Origin: Dactylonectria macrodidyma
Lineage: Eukaryota > Ascomycota > Sordariomycetes > Hypocreales > Nectriaceae
DNA: 64,000 bases
NCBI GenBank assembly: GCA_020744425.1
Contig: JAGMUV010000005.1
Coordinates: 558,001 to 622,000, forward strand
Direction: 5' to 3'
Numbering within the stretch: the stretch's first letter is position 1; each line of letters begins with the position of its first letter. Positions 48,353-58,669 of the stretch are shown piece by piece. The position numbers were made by a program, and so were the translations under genes. Below the pieces are notes generated by a model. It did no database searches and was not told the origin of the DNA. It saw nothing but the letters and a program-made list of their open reading frames with translations.

Positions 48353-49924
48353 ATGTCTCATGAACAAACTGTCACTCCGGAGCCGGCGTCGACCCAGATC
48401 GGCCCGCCGGCGCCGGACCTGGCAGGACAGGATCCTCTACAGGTCGACGACGTGAGTGGTTCCCTAGCTGATCATTCCGTCATCCCTAGCCGCCGATTTT
48501 AACGCGCTACTTTCTCTAGAGCCTTGAAGATGACCCTGCCTATGCCGCTTCGTAAGTCTAACCCCAACAGAATCTAGAATCGTACATATTTAACAAATTT
48601 CTTAGCGGGCTATCTGCCAGCTTCCTCTCCTCGCTCAATTCCAGTATTTTACACTATAAGTAGGTCTATCCGCAGACCCGGCAACCTAGCTGGGCAAATT
48701 TTTTACATAATCATCATTAACTTTTCACACAGGTACGAGGTTCGTGTCCGAGTGACTCAACATAATGCTATCAGAGTTTGAACCAGCAATAATACGAAAC
48801 ACAGAACGGCCGCCGTTATCATGCTTTCCGGGAGGGTGCATATCTCGTGGTAAGTTTTGGTCTGACACAACACCGTCGCCTAGTGACTGAGGTCCGGGAT
48901 CGTCACTACGGCAGCTAATCACGGCTTCATAGCCCAACGACGAGGAGGAGCAGGATCGCATGGACTTGGCACATCACATCTACGGTCTCCTCCTCAAAGG
49001 AGAGCTTCATCTCGCCCCCATCGGTGACCACCCGCAGCGCGTCCTTGACCTAGGCACCGGCACCGGCATCTGGGCCATGGACTTTGCAGAGTCAGACTCC
49101 TCCACGAAACTTTTGGAGGTGGAATAGCTCTGATGCGTTGCGTGTAGCCAATACCCCTCTGCCGAAGTTATCGGCACTGATCTAAGCCCCATTCAGCCCA
49201 AGTGGTACGGCACACCCGTGCTAGTTACGCCTCTTGGTTCACAACGCTCACCTGAAACAGGACACCGCCCAACTGCATATTCGAGGTTGATGATTTCGAA
49301 CAAGATTGGGTCTACCGCAAGAAGTTCGACTACATCCACGCCCGTGAGCTAGGAGGATGCCTGGCCGATGACGACCAGCTCATCCGCCGAGCTTTCGAAC
49401 ATCTGGCCCCCGGCGGCTACTTCGAGATGCAGGCTGTTTATCCGCGGTTCCTCTCCGACGACGATACAGCCAAGCTGGCAACGAATGCTCAGTTCTGGAT
49501 GACGAACATTTGTGAGGGTGCGGGCAAGTTCGGTAAGCCCCTTGACTCGGCGCCTCAGTGGCTGGACAAGATGAAGGCGGCCGGATTCGTCGAAGTCCAG
49601 CAAGAGATTCGCAAGGTTTGTCCTCCTAATCTACGCACGTTCTGTAGCGTCCGCATCTTTGGAACCCGAACGCTCAACAATTCCCAGATCCCCTTTGGCA
49701 GCTGGCCAAAAGACCCGAAGCTCAAGGAGATCGGCAGGCACTCCATCATCCAGGAGCAGCAACTCATCGACTCGTACACGCCCGGAATCTTCTCCCGTGT
49801 ACTTGGCTGGGAAGAAATGGAGATCCAGGTCCTCATCGCCAAGGTGAAGAATGACCTCAACAACCCGGCCATCCATCTTTATGTCCCCACCTACTTCATC
49901 TGGGGCAAGAAGCCGGAGGCGTGA
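48353..49924 (+). CDS. TAM-domain (LaeA-like) methyltransferase with a 7-nt exon
   Basis: Nine exons: 48353-48451, 48520-48551, 48606-48659, 48733-48739, 48805-48849, 48933-49090, 49148-49204, 49261-49615 and 49688-49924; 347 aa. The coding sequence is fragmented by eight introns. Exon 4 is only 7 nt (GTACGAG), yet it restores the conserved HYKYENGRRYHAF block. The seventh-to-eighth joins rebuild IQPKWTPPNC. The last intron (49616-49687) keeps the frame if retained, adding 24 residues. It is called an intron because removal gives EIRKIPFGSWPKDPKLKEIG, the usual family sequence. The SAM motif is VLDLGTGTGIWAMDFADQYP, followed by EVIGTDLSPIQP. It is a paralogue in family, not a close copy, of the gene at 25991-27263. 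The substrate is unknown. A TATA box lies 96 bp upstream. Confidence 0.88.
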
Positions 49925-50935
49925 AGGCCCCGGCTTGGCATCATGAACATGTCGTTAGCGATCCAATCTCATGTGTTTAATTCCAACCATTGTCTGGTGT
50001 TGTAAGCACGGGTTGTAGCGGCAGGGCCTGGGAGGAATACCAGAAGCGCGCTTACATAGTGAATCCTGATGCACAATGTCGGATCGGTACAGCCTGTCGC
50101 TCGTGAGGATATTTCTTCCTGCCGACTATCCACGGCCCAACTGCACTGCCTCATCATTGTAGTTAAGTCCCGTATGGCGGTTGAGGCCGTGGGAAACCAT
50201 CATTCTTCATCCTTCCCTAATACGGACAAACTCATCCATGCTTTGGAACCTCGGTTCTCCGATCTTTCGACTGAGGCTCGTTGGGGATCTTAGGTAGGCG
50301 GCCCTCATCAGCCAGACGATGCACGACACCCCTGATCAGTGGCTTGCAATGATAAAAAGAGGGGTTGGGGGCAGCCCTCATTGCTGGAGAGATATCTGGT
50401 GCGATACTAGATGATGGAACGTTCTGTTTCTCCTTGAGTATGGATTGGAAATATGGTGCAAATGTCAAGTGATGATGTGTCACGACTGGCCTCGGTTGCA
50501 TTTGCTTCGCTGCACGTTGCGCACCTTGGAATGTAAGCGTGTGCTCGCAGCGCAGAGGTTTGCCCGTCCTAAAGGTTGAGTGGTCTCAAGGGATGAAAGT
50601 GAGGCGAAAGTGCGAAGCACGCATTGGTGGGCTGCGTGGAATCAACAGGCTAATTATGCACCACGCCTGCAACTGCATCGTGACGTGTGCCTTTGCCTGG
50701 CGTATAGACAATGATGCAAACCGGAATATGCCTGGGCGACATGACTAGAGGCAAGTCAGCTTATGGACGTGACGCAATATTCATCTCCAAAATCCAAGCC
50801 CAATGGTATATAAGGTAGCTTGAGATTTCTAACGACGTTACAAAATCTTCCAAAATCCTACACTTCTCTCCCCGTCGGAGCTTTTTCCCATACCATACAC
50901 AATAGCTACTCAGTTACCTTTCCTGATACATCTTC
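49925..50935. other. Intergenic
   Basis: 3' flank of the methyltransferase and promoter of the TPR-CHAT gene, with TATATAAG at 50807-50814. No gene was seen. Confidence 0.6.
50807..50814 (+). promoter_or_regulatory. TATA box of the TPR-CHAT gene
   Basis: TATATAAG, 129 bp upstream of the ATG at 50936 and 228 bp upstream of the alternative ATG at 51035. Confidence 0.5.
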
Positions 50936-53830
50936 ATGCCGCGGCAGCTTCTCATTTTGGCACGTATCTCGTTCGCTTTTCGTGGTATTCGCCGCACATT
51001 GAAACAATTCGTGAACAAACACACCTGCTTCCAGATGTCCCCTCGAGCCTCCGTGCATTCCGATATGGAAGAAGATAAATACGTCGAAATGGACATTCTG
51101 AGCATGCTCGGGGATGGATCTACAGAGAAGATAGAGAGAGCAATCGCTGTGTGCCAATACCTCGATGAAGAGATGCCTGAGGAAGAACAAGAGCGCGTCA
51201 AGACGCGAGACAAACTGGTGACCAATCTTGTAGAGCTGGCCAAGGTGACCGGCTCCCAGGACACTTTAGCAACGACTATCGAACTTGCTAAAGAGCTTTA
51301 CGACCTTGACGCCACGGCTGGAGACGACATGCTTCGAAGCTATCGCGCAAACAATTACGCGGTGGCTTTGGCATACCGGTATTGGCTCATGGGACAGCCT
51401 GGAGATCTTCACGAGGCAATCAGGCTTAGCGAAGAAGCCGTGTCTGCATCGTCGCAAGCTGCATCCATCTTGGCTAGGCCCAGAGGTACCACCCTATTGG
51501 ACCCAGGTCTCGAAATCCACACGCTGAATACGCTGGCCGCCAGGCTCGATGAGCGTTTCCAGCTGACAGGTTCCTTGCACGACGTCAACCGCTCCATCGA
51601 CGTGATGGAACTCTTGATCGCGGCTATTCCTTGGGAGGAATGGAAGCCCGTCCGAGCGGAGTGGCTCCTGAACCTCGCGGCCAGCTTGCAGAGGCGGTAC
51701 GAGCAGGGCGAGAGCGGCTTTCAGAGTGATATAGACCGAGCTGTCGATTTGTCTGAGGAGGCTATGAGATGCTCCAGCGATAATATCTTCCTGCTGCAGC
51801 CAGCATTACAGACTCTTGCTAACGCGCTTGGAGGACGAGTCCGCGGCGTGGAGCAGATGGCCGACCTTGACAGAGCCATCGGCTTGTTCCACGAAGCCCG
51901 CGAGATGACGCCCGAGGAAGATCCCGAGTGCATTGAAATCGGGGTCAACCTGGCGATGAGGCTATTTCAGAAGAGCGACGTGACCAACGTGGCCTCGGAG
52001 TCGGAGACGTGTCGTGACGAAGCCATCGAGGTTGCGACTTCAACGCTCAACAGCTCGCCAGATGACCACCCAGCGCGGGCTCACCTGCACAACCTGCTCG
52101 GCCTATTCTACTACGTTAAATGGTCTAATTCTCCGTTGCAGCCTGTCGCTCAAGAGGCCCAGAGGCACCTCTGGGAGGCCCTCCGCAGCCCGAACTACCC
52201 GTCGCTGTTCCACCGCGTGCAGGCCGGCCGGATGATGCTCCATCTGTGCTGCTCGAGAGGTGACTGGGAGCGGGCATACGAAGCTGCCGTCATCGCCGTG
52301 GAGTTGATCCCGAAGCTCTCGTCGCGTGGCATCTGCAACTCGGACAAGCAGCGGCTGCTCAGCGCCCACGACGTCGTGGGCTTCGGCGCTGATGCTGCGG
52401 CTGCTGCTTTAAACGCTGGCCGAGATGGCTACGCAGCGCTACAGCTTCTAGAGATGGGGCGTGGGTCGTTAGCTACCTCTGTTGCAGAGATGCGTCCTGA
52501 TCTCGTCGCCTTGCGTCGAGAGTATCCTACGCTGGCCCAGCGCTTTCACTCGCTGCGGGACGAGCTTCAGGCCCGGTCGCCGCGACAGCAGCTTGCCAGC
52601 AACGAGTTCGACGCCCTGCTAAACGAGATCCGCAACAAGTCAGGCTTTGAGCGCTTCTTCGAGCCTCCGAGCAAGCAAGACATCCATGAAGCGGCGGGGG
52701 GTGGCCCAATCGTCCTGCTCAATGCAAGCAAGTTCCGCGGCGTCGATGCCATCCTAATCGAGCGTCACCAAGTTCGCGTCTTAAGCCTCCGCGGCGTGAC
52801 GCTCGAGAATCTGCACGACCGGTCTGGCGATTTGAAGAGCCCCGCGCTTCTGGAGTGGCTGTGGGATGTCATTGCGAAGCCGGTGCTGGACGAGCTTCTC
52901 ATTCATCGACCGCTGCAGCAGGAGTTCCTAAGCAATCCCTCCCTGCCACGCGTTTGGTGGATTCCTACCGGCATCTTGAGCAGGTTCCCTCTTCATGCTG
53001 CTGGTGTTTACTCTGCCGACCTCGCCGATAGTGTTATGGACCGAGCCGTGTCGTCGTATAGCTCGTCCATTAAAGCGCTTGCCAACGCCCGCCGTCGAGC
53101 CTCCTTTATTCCACAGCCAAATCAAATCAAGCCGCTTCTCGTCGCGATGCCACAGACACCGGGCGGTTCGTATTTGAGATACGTGAACGAAGAGATTCAG
53201 ACGGTGCAGGCCATGCTAGCGTCTAAAAACTTCAACAGCATTCTACTCACTAGCAAGGCAGCACAGAAAGATGACGTTCTCCGAGCTCTCGAAACCTGTC
53301 AGATATTCCACTTTGCAGGCCACGGCACGGAAAACGTCTCGGATCCGCTGCGGAGCGCCCTGCTGCTGAACGACTGGAAAACAAACCCCATGACAGTAGG
53401 CAGCGTGCTTGACGTAGACCTGACAGAGAGCAACCCGTTCCTAGCCTATCTGGCCGCATGCGAGACGGGCCAGGTCACAACCTCGAGGTTCTACGATGAG
53501 AGCATCCACCTTGTCAGCGCATACCAACTAGCTGGGTTCCGCCATGTCATTGGTACGCTGTGGTCGGTCGATGACCATGTAGGCGTGTTGATGGCGGCGG
53601 CGACTTACGAAAGCCTCCTCGAGGATATAACGGACGATTCAGTCAGCCGTAGCCTTCACAAGGCTGCTCGGCGTCTACGAGATGAATTGAGGCGCGGCAA
53701 TAGAGGAGAAGAGGCTACTGACAAAAGAGACTTGATCATTAGCAGCGCCAGTGATAACGGGTCAGCTAGTGGTGCTGACTCCGACAATGACGACACACGT
53801 TGGATCCCTTTTGTTCACTTTGGTTTGTGA
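50936..53830 (+). CDS. TPR-CHAT (caspase-like) protein
   Basis: Intronless, 964 aa from the first ATG; ATGs at 51035 (MSPRAS) or 51065 (MEEDKY) may be the true start because the first 33 residues are basic and unlike the family. The middle consists of helical TPR-like repeats with the fungal pattern (DLHEAIRLSEEAV, DVNRSIDVMELLI, DIDRAVDLSEEAM, DLDRAIGLFHEAR). The C-terminal CHAT domain, a clan CD cysteine peptidase fold, has the catalytic dyad His796 (IFHFAGHGTE) and Cys842 (LAACETG), then VIGTLWSVDDHV and the usual end WIPFVHFGL. CHAT proteases act in programmed cell death, and in bacteria they cut gasdermins or partner proteins. A regulated self-death or immune role is inferred. Both catalytic residues are present, so activity is possible. 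Confidence 0.93.
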   Translation: MPRQLLILARISFAFRGIRRTLKQFVNKHTCFQMSPRASVHSDMEEDKYVEMDILSMLGDGSTEKIERAIAVCQYLDEEMPEEEQERVKTRDKLVTNLVELAKVTGSQDTLATTIELAKELYDLDATAGDDMLRSYRANNYAVALAYRYWLMGQPGDLHEAIRLSEEAVSASSQAASILARPRGTTLLDPGLEIHTLNTLAARLDERFQLTGSLHDVNRSIDVMELLIAAIPWEEWKPVRAEWLLNLAASLQRRYEQGESGFQSDIDRAVDLSEEAMRCSSDNIFLLQPALQTLANALGGRVRGVEQMADLDRAIGLFHEAREMTPEEDPECIEIGVNLAMRLFQKSDVTNVASESETCRDEAIEVATSTLNSSPDDHPARAHLHNLLGLFYYVKWSNSPLQPVAQEAQRHLWEALRSPNYPSLFHRVQAGRMMLHLCCSRGDWERAYEAAVIAVELIPKLSSRGICNSDKQRLLSAHDVVGFGADAAAAALNAGRDGYAALQLLEMGRGSLATSVAEMRPDLVALRREYPTLAQRFHSLRDELQARSPRQQLASNEFDALLNEIRNKSGFERFFEPPSKQDIHEAAGGGPIVLLNASKFRGVDAILIERHQVRVLSLRGVTLENLHDRSGDLKSPALLEWLWDVIAKPVLDELLIHRPLQQEFLSNPSLPRVWWIPTGILSRFPLHAAGVYSADLADSVMDRAVSSYSSSIKALANARRRASFIPQPNQIKPLLVAMPQTPGGSYLRYVNEEIQTVQAMLASKNFNSILLTSKAAQKDDVLRALETCQIFHFAGHGTENVSDPLRSALLLNDWKTNPMTVGSVLDVDLTESNPFLAYLAACETGQVTTSRFYDESIHLVSAYQLAGFRHVIGTLWSVDDHVGVLMAAATYESLLEDITDDSVSRSLHKAARRLRDELRRGNRGEEATDKRDLIISSASDNGSASGADSDNDDTRWIPFVHFGL

Positions 53831-54150
53831 CATGTTCTCTGCACCATGGGACGTGTTGGTTTTTGGATGTAATTATTTTCCTTACAAACTATACTACTTC
53901 AATGTTTTCACGCCGACGTCTGCCTCTGAACCGACCAAAATTCGAAATGTGAGTACAGCCCAGTCCTCCGACGCGATGCTATTTCTCTCCCCCACTCCCC
54001 GTGGCACATCCTATCGATGGTGGCATTGCCGATCTTTAGAGGCTGAAAAAGTTTGCTATCTATGATAGTGGCTGCTTTTGGGATTTGGTTGGTTATAAAG
54101 GTACTCAGATAGTAATGATTGTGGTCCTCAATGACTGAGTTACCAAAATT

Positions 54151-54175
54151 GACTCGACTCGACTCGAGACTCGAA
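54151..54175 (+). repeat. Degenerate GACTC pentanucleotide repeat
   Basis: GACTCGACTCGACTCGAGAC and continuing; intergenic. Confidence 0.6.
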
Positions 54176-54490
54176 ACTCCAGATTCTATTTATTCAGTCA
54201 CAACCGGCCCGCAGAGGGCTACCCGCAGAGGGCCGCCAGAGGAACAGAATTTGAGGCTGACGATAACCCGGCCATCATGGGTTTGCCCCCGCAATCACGG
54301 CCCGGAGTGTGTCACGACTGCGGTCCGAGCCTGCTTCATCAACACCATGATCCGTATCCTTCACGGCCGAAATCCGAGTTCCGCCGCAAATTGGAGAGTC
54401 GGGTGAAGAGATCGATGCCGCAGGAAAGCGGGTCCATCTGGAAAAGCTGAGTGACATTGTACACTGAATCATCATATTCTGCACAGCAAG

Positions 54491-54516
54491 TGGTGGTGGT
54501 GGTAGCGGTAGCGGTA
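54491..54516 (+). repeat. GGT/GGTAGC microsatellite
   Basis: Four GGT units followed by two GGTAGC-type units; intergenic, near the sedolisin 3' end. Confidence 0.6.
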
Positions 54517-54721
54517 CAGTAACAGGCCAAGAGTCTGCTGAACAACGGACCGCAGTACCCCCGATAGATCCGGCTGAGACCATCGCCACAACATGATAAT
54601 CCCTCATCAGCTATCTGTTCAATCCTTTATGAGAGGTAGGATTCACTCCTCGTACTTTACTAGAACCACTGAGTGATATTGTTGTCTACACATTTCACAC
54701 CCCTAGTGACAGTGTTCTAGG

Positions 54722-56455
54722 CTACGCTTTCAGGATGGCGGCCAGTTTCGCGAAATCAGGCTCACCTAGTCCAGTAGCCGCATCCCAGCCAGCGAGTGCT
54801 TCCCAACCTGTTTCGAAAAAATTACCATCTGCACATCCGTTCGTATTGCTACCGTCTTTGACATCTCGAAAGGCTGAACTAGTTTTCGCAGAGTACAGCA
54901 AAGGGTTCAGGAATCCTAAAACAGGTTTCTTCTCCCGAAGGCGCATGTCGTTAATAAGAGCAATCATGGCTGCAAACACTGGTGCAGATGCGCTCGTGCC
55001 GTCGTGAGTGGAGGGATTGCCTCCAGTGAGCGTCAGATAGTCATCGCCTAGAAGACTTACATCTGGCTGTGCACGACCAGTGGTGTTATAAAAGCCCTTG
55101 TGCTTGCCCTTCAAGGCGGTAATATAACCAGACACAGCCTTATCTTGCCAGGAGGCACGTTTGAAGACATTTGACATGCCCCCGGAGCTAAAAGAAGCCA
55201 CACCGCCATAGTCTGCCGTAGCACCCACGGATGTCATCCACGGACAGCTCGATGGGAAGGTCGGCACAAAAAGTCGTTTCTTGCCGGATACTCCAAGGCA
55301 ACTGGTATTGCCACCCGCACCGGAAGCTCCTCCATCTCCTGAAGATCCCACGATAGAAATCCCTCGTGCAGCAGCTTTCGCAAACAGATCACAAACACGT
55401 TTTGCGTAGGCGACCGGAACATTCTTCTCGTCATCGTTGTAAGAGATGGAAATAACTTTGGGTGGATTTTTCAAACCAAGCACATACTCGAAAAACTCGG
55501 CATATGGCTCATTGTCGGTCGGTGAGATGGGTCCACCAGGGGCTTGACCGACCTTGGGTGCATGACCACCTACAGAGTAAAAGGTGACGGGGAGCGGACC
55601 GGTGAAAGCCATTGAGTAATCCAGGTCAAGTTCGGCCTCGACAGTGAGCGAGCCTCCGTCTGCTGGAGGCTTCAGAGTACCCTTGTTGACAGAGACGACA
55701 TTGATGGCAGGAATGGATCTCGGATTCTTCTTGTCATATTTTGTTAAGAAGGCTTTAACATCCGTGACGTTGGGGAAATTGTTCAGGAATCCTGCAATAG
55801 CAATCGTGCTCCCTGACTTACCGTCAGGGGGGCTGTAATTGATCTTGTATTTCGTTCGCAGCTGAGACGGACATACGCTGTTTGAGCAGTTGCTGGGTCC
55901 AGTGGGTATGTGCTGTCTCTTGTGCAATGTTTCGGGATCGGTAGATAATCGAAAGAAGTGCACCGTGGGGTAAATGTAGTCGATCGCTTCTTCTTGCGTG
56001 ACTGGGATGCTGTACTTGGTAGTACGAACCATAGTACGGCCAGTAACCGTATGTCGAAATTGGAGAAAAGTAGTGTTTAGAACGCGATTCCAGTCAGCAA
56101 CAGCTGCTGTGGCATCGATCCATTCAGGGCTTGTGGTATAGTTGGATAAACCCTCGCTTTGAAGCCAGCCCGTCACTTCGCTGAAGGCGAGACTCATGTC
56201 GGGCAAGATGTCTCGCAGCTCATGTGCCCCCAAGTACTGGCCGTACTGTTCAGAATTGGGGTCGGAGACCTCTTGGGCCACTTTGAGATATGGCTTGTCC
56301 CGCTCCGCGAGATAGATTCTCAGAGACAGAAGTTCATCCTGCGGTGCGACTCCCAGCTGTACATAGTCGCTAGGAACTTCGTGAAGGAACTCATGAGTCG
56401 ACGCACTGCAGAATGGGGAGAGCAGCCACAAGCAAACTAAGTGGCTCCGCCGCAT
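54722..56455 (-). CDS. Secreted sedolisin (S53) acid serine peptidase
   Basis: Intronless, 577 aa, close to the usual length for fungal tripeptidyl-peptidase/sedolisin precursors. Signal peptide MRRSHLVCLWLLSPFCSAS. An activation pro-domain of about 180 residues (YLKVAQEVSDPNSEQYGQYL is its signature) ends near the basic site HKRQ. Catalytic residues: Glu273 and Asp277 in VEAELDLDYS, the oxyanion Asp in GSSGDGGASG, and the nucleophile Ser488 in DGTSASAP. The calcium site is near the end (FRDVKDGSN, GWDAATGLGEPD). It is active at acid pH and releases tripeptides or cleaves internally outside the cell. It diverges from a pepsin-type protease gene, sharing 808 bp of upstream DNA. Confidence 0.95.
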   Translation of the reverse strand: MRRSHLVCLWLLSPFCSASTHEFLHEVPSDYVQLGVAPQDELLSLRIYLAERDKPYLKVAQEVSDPNSEQYGQYLGAHELRDILPDMSLAFSEVTGWLQSEGLSNYTTSPEWIDATAAVADWNRVLNTTFLQFRHTVTGRTMVRTTKYSIPVTQEEAIDYIYPTVHFFRLSTDPETLHKRQHIPTGPSNCSNSVCPSQLRTKYKINYSPPDGKSGSTIAIAGFLNNFPNVTDVKAFLTKYDKKNPRSIPAINVVSVNKGTLKPPADGGSLTVEAELDLDYSMAFTGPLPVTFYSVGGHAPKVGQAPGGPISPTDNEPYAEFFEYVLGLKNPPKVISISYNDDEKNVPVAYAKRVCDLFAKAAARGISIVGSSGDGGASGAGGNTSCLGVSGKKRLFVPTFPSSCPWMTSVGATADYGGVASFSSGGMSNVFKRASWQDKAVSGYITALKGKHKGFYNTTGRAQPDVSLLGDDYLTLTGGNPSTHDGTSASAPVFAAMIALINDMRLREKKPVLGFLNPLLYSAKTSSAFRDVKDGSNTNGCADGNFFETGWEALAGWDAATGLGEPDFAKLAAILKA

Positions 56456-57263
56456 GTTGGGAGATGATTAAGAGACGCGCAGCTGAGGCGACAAGAATTC
56501 TATGATTTGGTGACGAGGCTTGCTACTGGAGAAGAGCGCGCATTGGTTATAATAGCTTCGAACGACGATTGAGATCAAAATCGATCATGAATTGAGGGAC
56601 GGGTGGAGTCAGCCTCTGGTTCGCTCATTGGTACTTGTGCGAAACATGTATGACGATCTCGTATAGCGATATTCTGTCCAGAATAGTTTCGATCCTAAAG
56701 TAGGTGAGAGACTTCTGGTATTATAGAAAATAAGTGGGTGCTTAAGTATCTCGTTTTTTGAACCTTCTGCTTGGTCTGAATCCCTGCTACTAGCGTAAGT
56801 GTTGCCTTACCGCACTTAAAAGGATACGGTATTGGCGCGCTTTTCAGCCCCTTGAGCCCCTAAGTTGTGTCGAATACGAGAGATGATAAAAGCCACTTAA
56901 AGGTTCTAGCCTGGCCTATGACGACATTGGAATACATTCTTGGAGGGTGTATGCAACCGAGCTCGGTACACGGCAAACAGTCCTCAGGAGATCCACAATT
57001 GACGGGACCTTTTGTATAACGACTAAAGGGGGTATCCTACATTCCAATACGAGACAGGGGTTGTCCTAATTAGAATATCTGGATCTCGTATAGGAATCTG
57101 CATCCTGAGTTCTACCTATTCTGTATTTAATCGTGTTTGAGCTCAATATCGTTGCTTAATTCCTCCACAATCCACCGCCGACTCCGACAATATTATACAA
57201 TTCTGTATTTTGTATGCGAGTTCATCTACATCGTGCAGGCTTTGCTCTTTGTCGCTCGCAGCA
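56456..57263. other. Divergent promoter of two secreted acid proteases
   Basis: The 808-bp stretch lies between the start codons of the sedolisin and the aspartic protease. It contains GGCAAGT/CTTGCC-like and GCCAAG-like candidates, but no site is claimed. A TATAATA motif lies near 56551 on the sedolisin side. Confidence 0.5.
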
Positions 57264-58669
57264 ATGATGCTTCCCAGCATTCTCCTTTCAGTCGCATTGT
57301 TGCAAGGGGCAGCAGTTGCTGCACCATCACAGTCGCAACCTCCTACTATTCCCATTTCCTATAGCTATGGTGGCTATCCTCGGTAAGTTGTGTAATTCTA
57401 CATAGTTGCAACATGCAATTCCAAGTACAGCCAAGAAGCTCATGCCCAGAATGAAGTGTACAAGCCGACATCAAATGGGGTACACCAGGGCAGTCTCCCA
57501 TCCCTACCATCTTCGACACCGGTTCTCCTGGTTTCTGGGTTTTCGGTCCCAAGTCCATCATCAATGATGGTTCCTCAGCGCACTACGTGCAAGGTCCTTG
57601 CAACAAGACAGTGAAAACATTCTATAATTGGCCCAAGTCAACCTCTCACTCCAAGGGAGGGGCTATCAAACCCCAAGGCGGAACTCTTGGCTATGCCTAC
57701 GGTGGTAATGGCAAACTCGTATCAGCTCCTGCTATCATCAATGACACGTTCGCTTTTTCCAACCCACACTTTCCCAAACTGATCAATAACCAAGTGGGAT
57801 TGGCAAACTATGTACAGGTTGCTCAACTCGACGACGGTTGCAAGATCCCTGAGTCCGACTTTGACCATAGCATCCTCGGGCTGGCACCACTCACCAAGGG
57901 CTTTTCTGGCCCCTCTTTCCGAGATGACTTACGTCGCACCGGGAAAACGAAGTCCTCTTCTTTCAGCATGTGGTTTGATCGACAGCCCAAATCCATAAAG
58001 TCCCCATTCTCGGGCGCAGCTGTCTTCGGTGCCGTTCCTAGCAAGGCGAAATATACCGGCGAGCTTGTACGAATCAAACAGAATTATCCCACAGACCTCT
58101 ACGTCGGGTACTATTCGGCGCTGCCGGGGTTGACTGTCACGTCTATCCGTAAGCCAGGCAAGCCTGTCAAGATTGGTCTGGCCGATTCTTCGGTTAAGCG
58201 ATGTCTCCTTGATTCTGGAACGGGCGAAGACAGGCTCCCCTTCAGTTCAAAGGAGCTCATCAAGGCAACAGGGCTCATTGAACTGGAGAATCCGCTGGTC
58301 CTGGCTTGGAACGGGACTTGCGAGTCCATCCCGCGTACTGCATCCCTCAACTTTACTTTTGTAGGAGCTACAGCCGGCAAAAAGGTCACTGTAGCTGTTC
58401 CCATTCGCAGCTACGCTCGTGGCGAATACGACGAATACCCTGGTTATGACGCTTCCAAGTACTGTGCCCTGAGTCTTTCGGCAGACGAATACGGGAGCTG
58501 TACTTTTGGTGCTCCTTTCTTCACAGCCGTTTACGCCGTCTTCCACGATGACAAGAAGCAGATTGCGCTTGCTCAGGGTGGTGTTTCCACTGGTTCTGCC
58601 GATGGTTTGACCGGGATCGGTCAGGTTACTCCCATCCTCTCGGGGTCAAATATTCCAAACTCCGTCTAG
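57264..58669 (+). CDS. Secreted pepsin-like aspartic protease (A1)
   Basis: Exons 57264-57382 and 57457-58669; 74-bp intron; 443 aa. The acceptor GAATGAAG at 57456 was chosen over nearer YAGs because only it gives PRVQADIKWGTPGQSPI, the family lead-in to the active site. The signal peptide is MMLPSILLSVALLQGAAVAAP. The two catalytic aspartates are Asp60 in FDTGSPGFWVF and Asp292 in LLDSGTGEDRLP; DSGT is the usual second-site form. No long pro-peptide is evident, which is shorter than classical pepsinogens. Pairs of Cys (GPCNKT, DDGCKI, KRCLL, NGTCES, KYCALS, GSCTFG) suggest three disulfides. The C-terminus lacks a clear GPI signal. Extracellular endopeptidase, probably acid-active. Confidence 0.9.

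Larger units (their letters stand above)
53831..54721. other. Intergenic between convergent genes
   Basis: 3' flanks of the CHAT and sedolisin genes. Simple repeats occur: a GACTC pentamer run at 54151-54175, a CCGCAGAGGG duplicate near 54210, and GGT/GGTAGC repeats at 54491-54516. No gene was seen. Confidence 0.6.
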
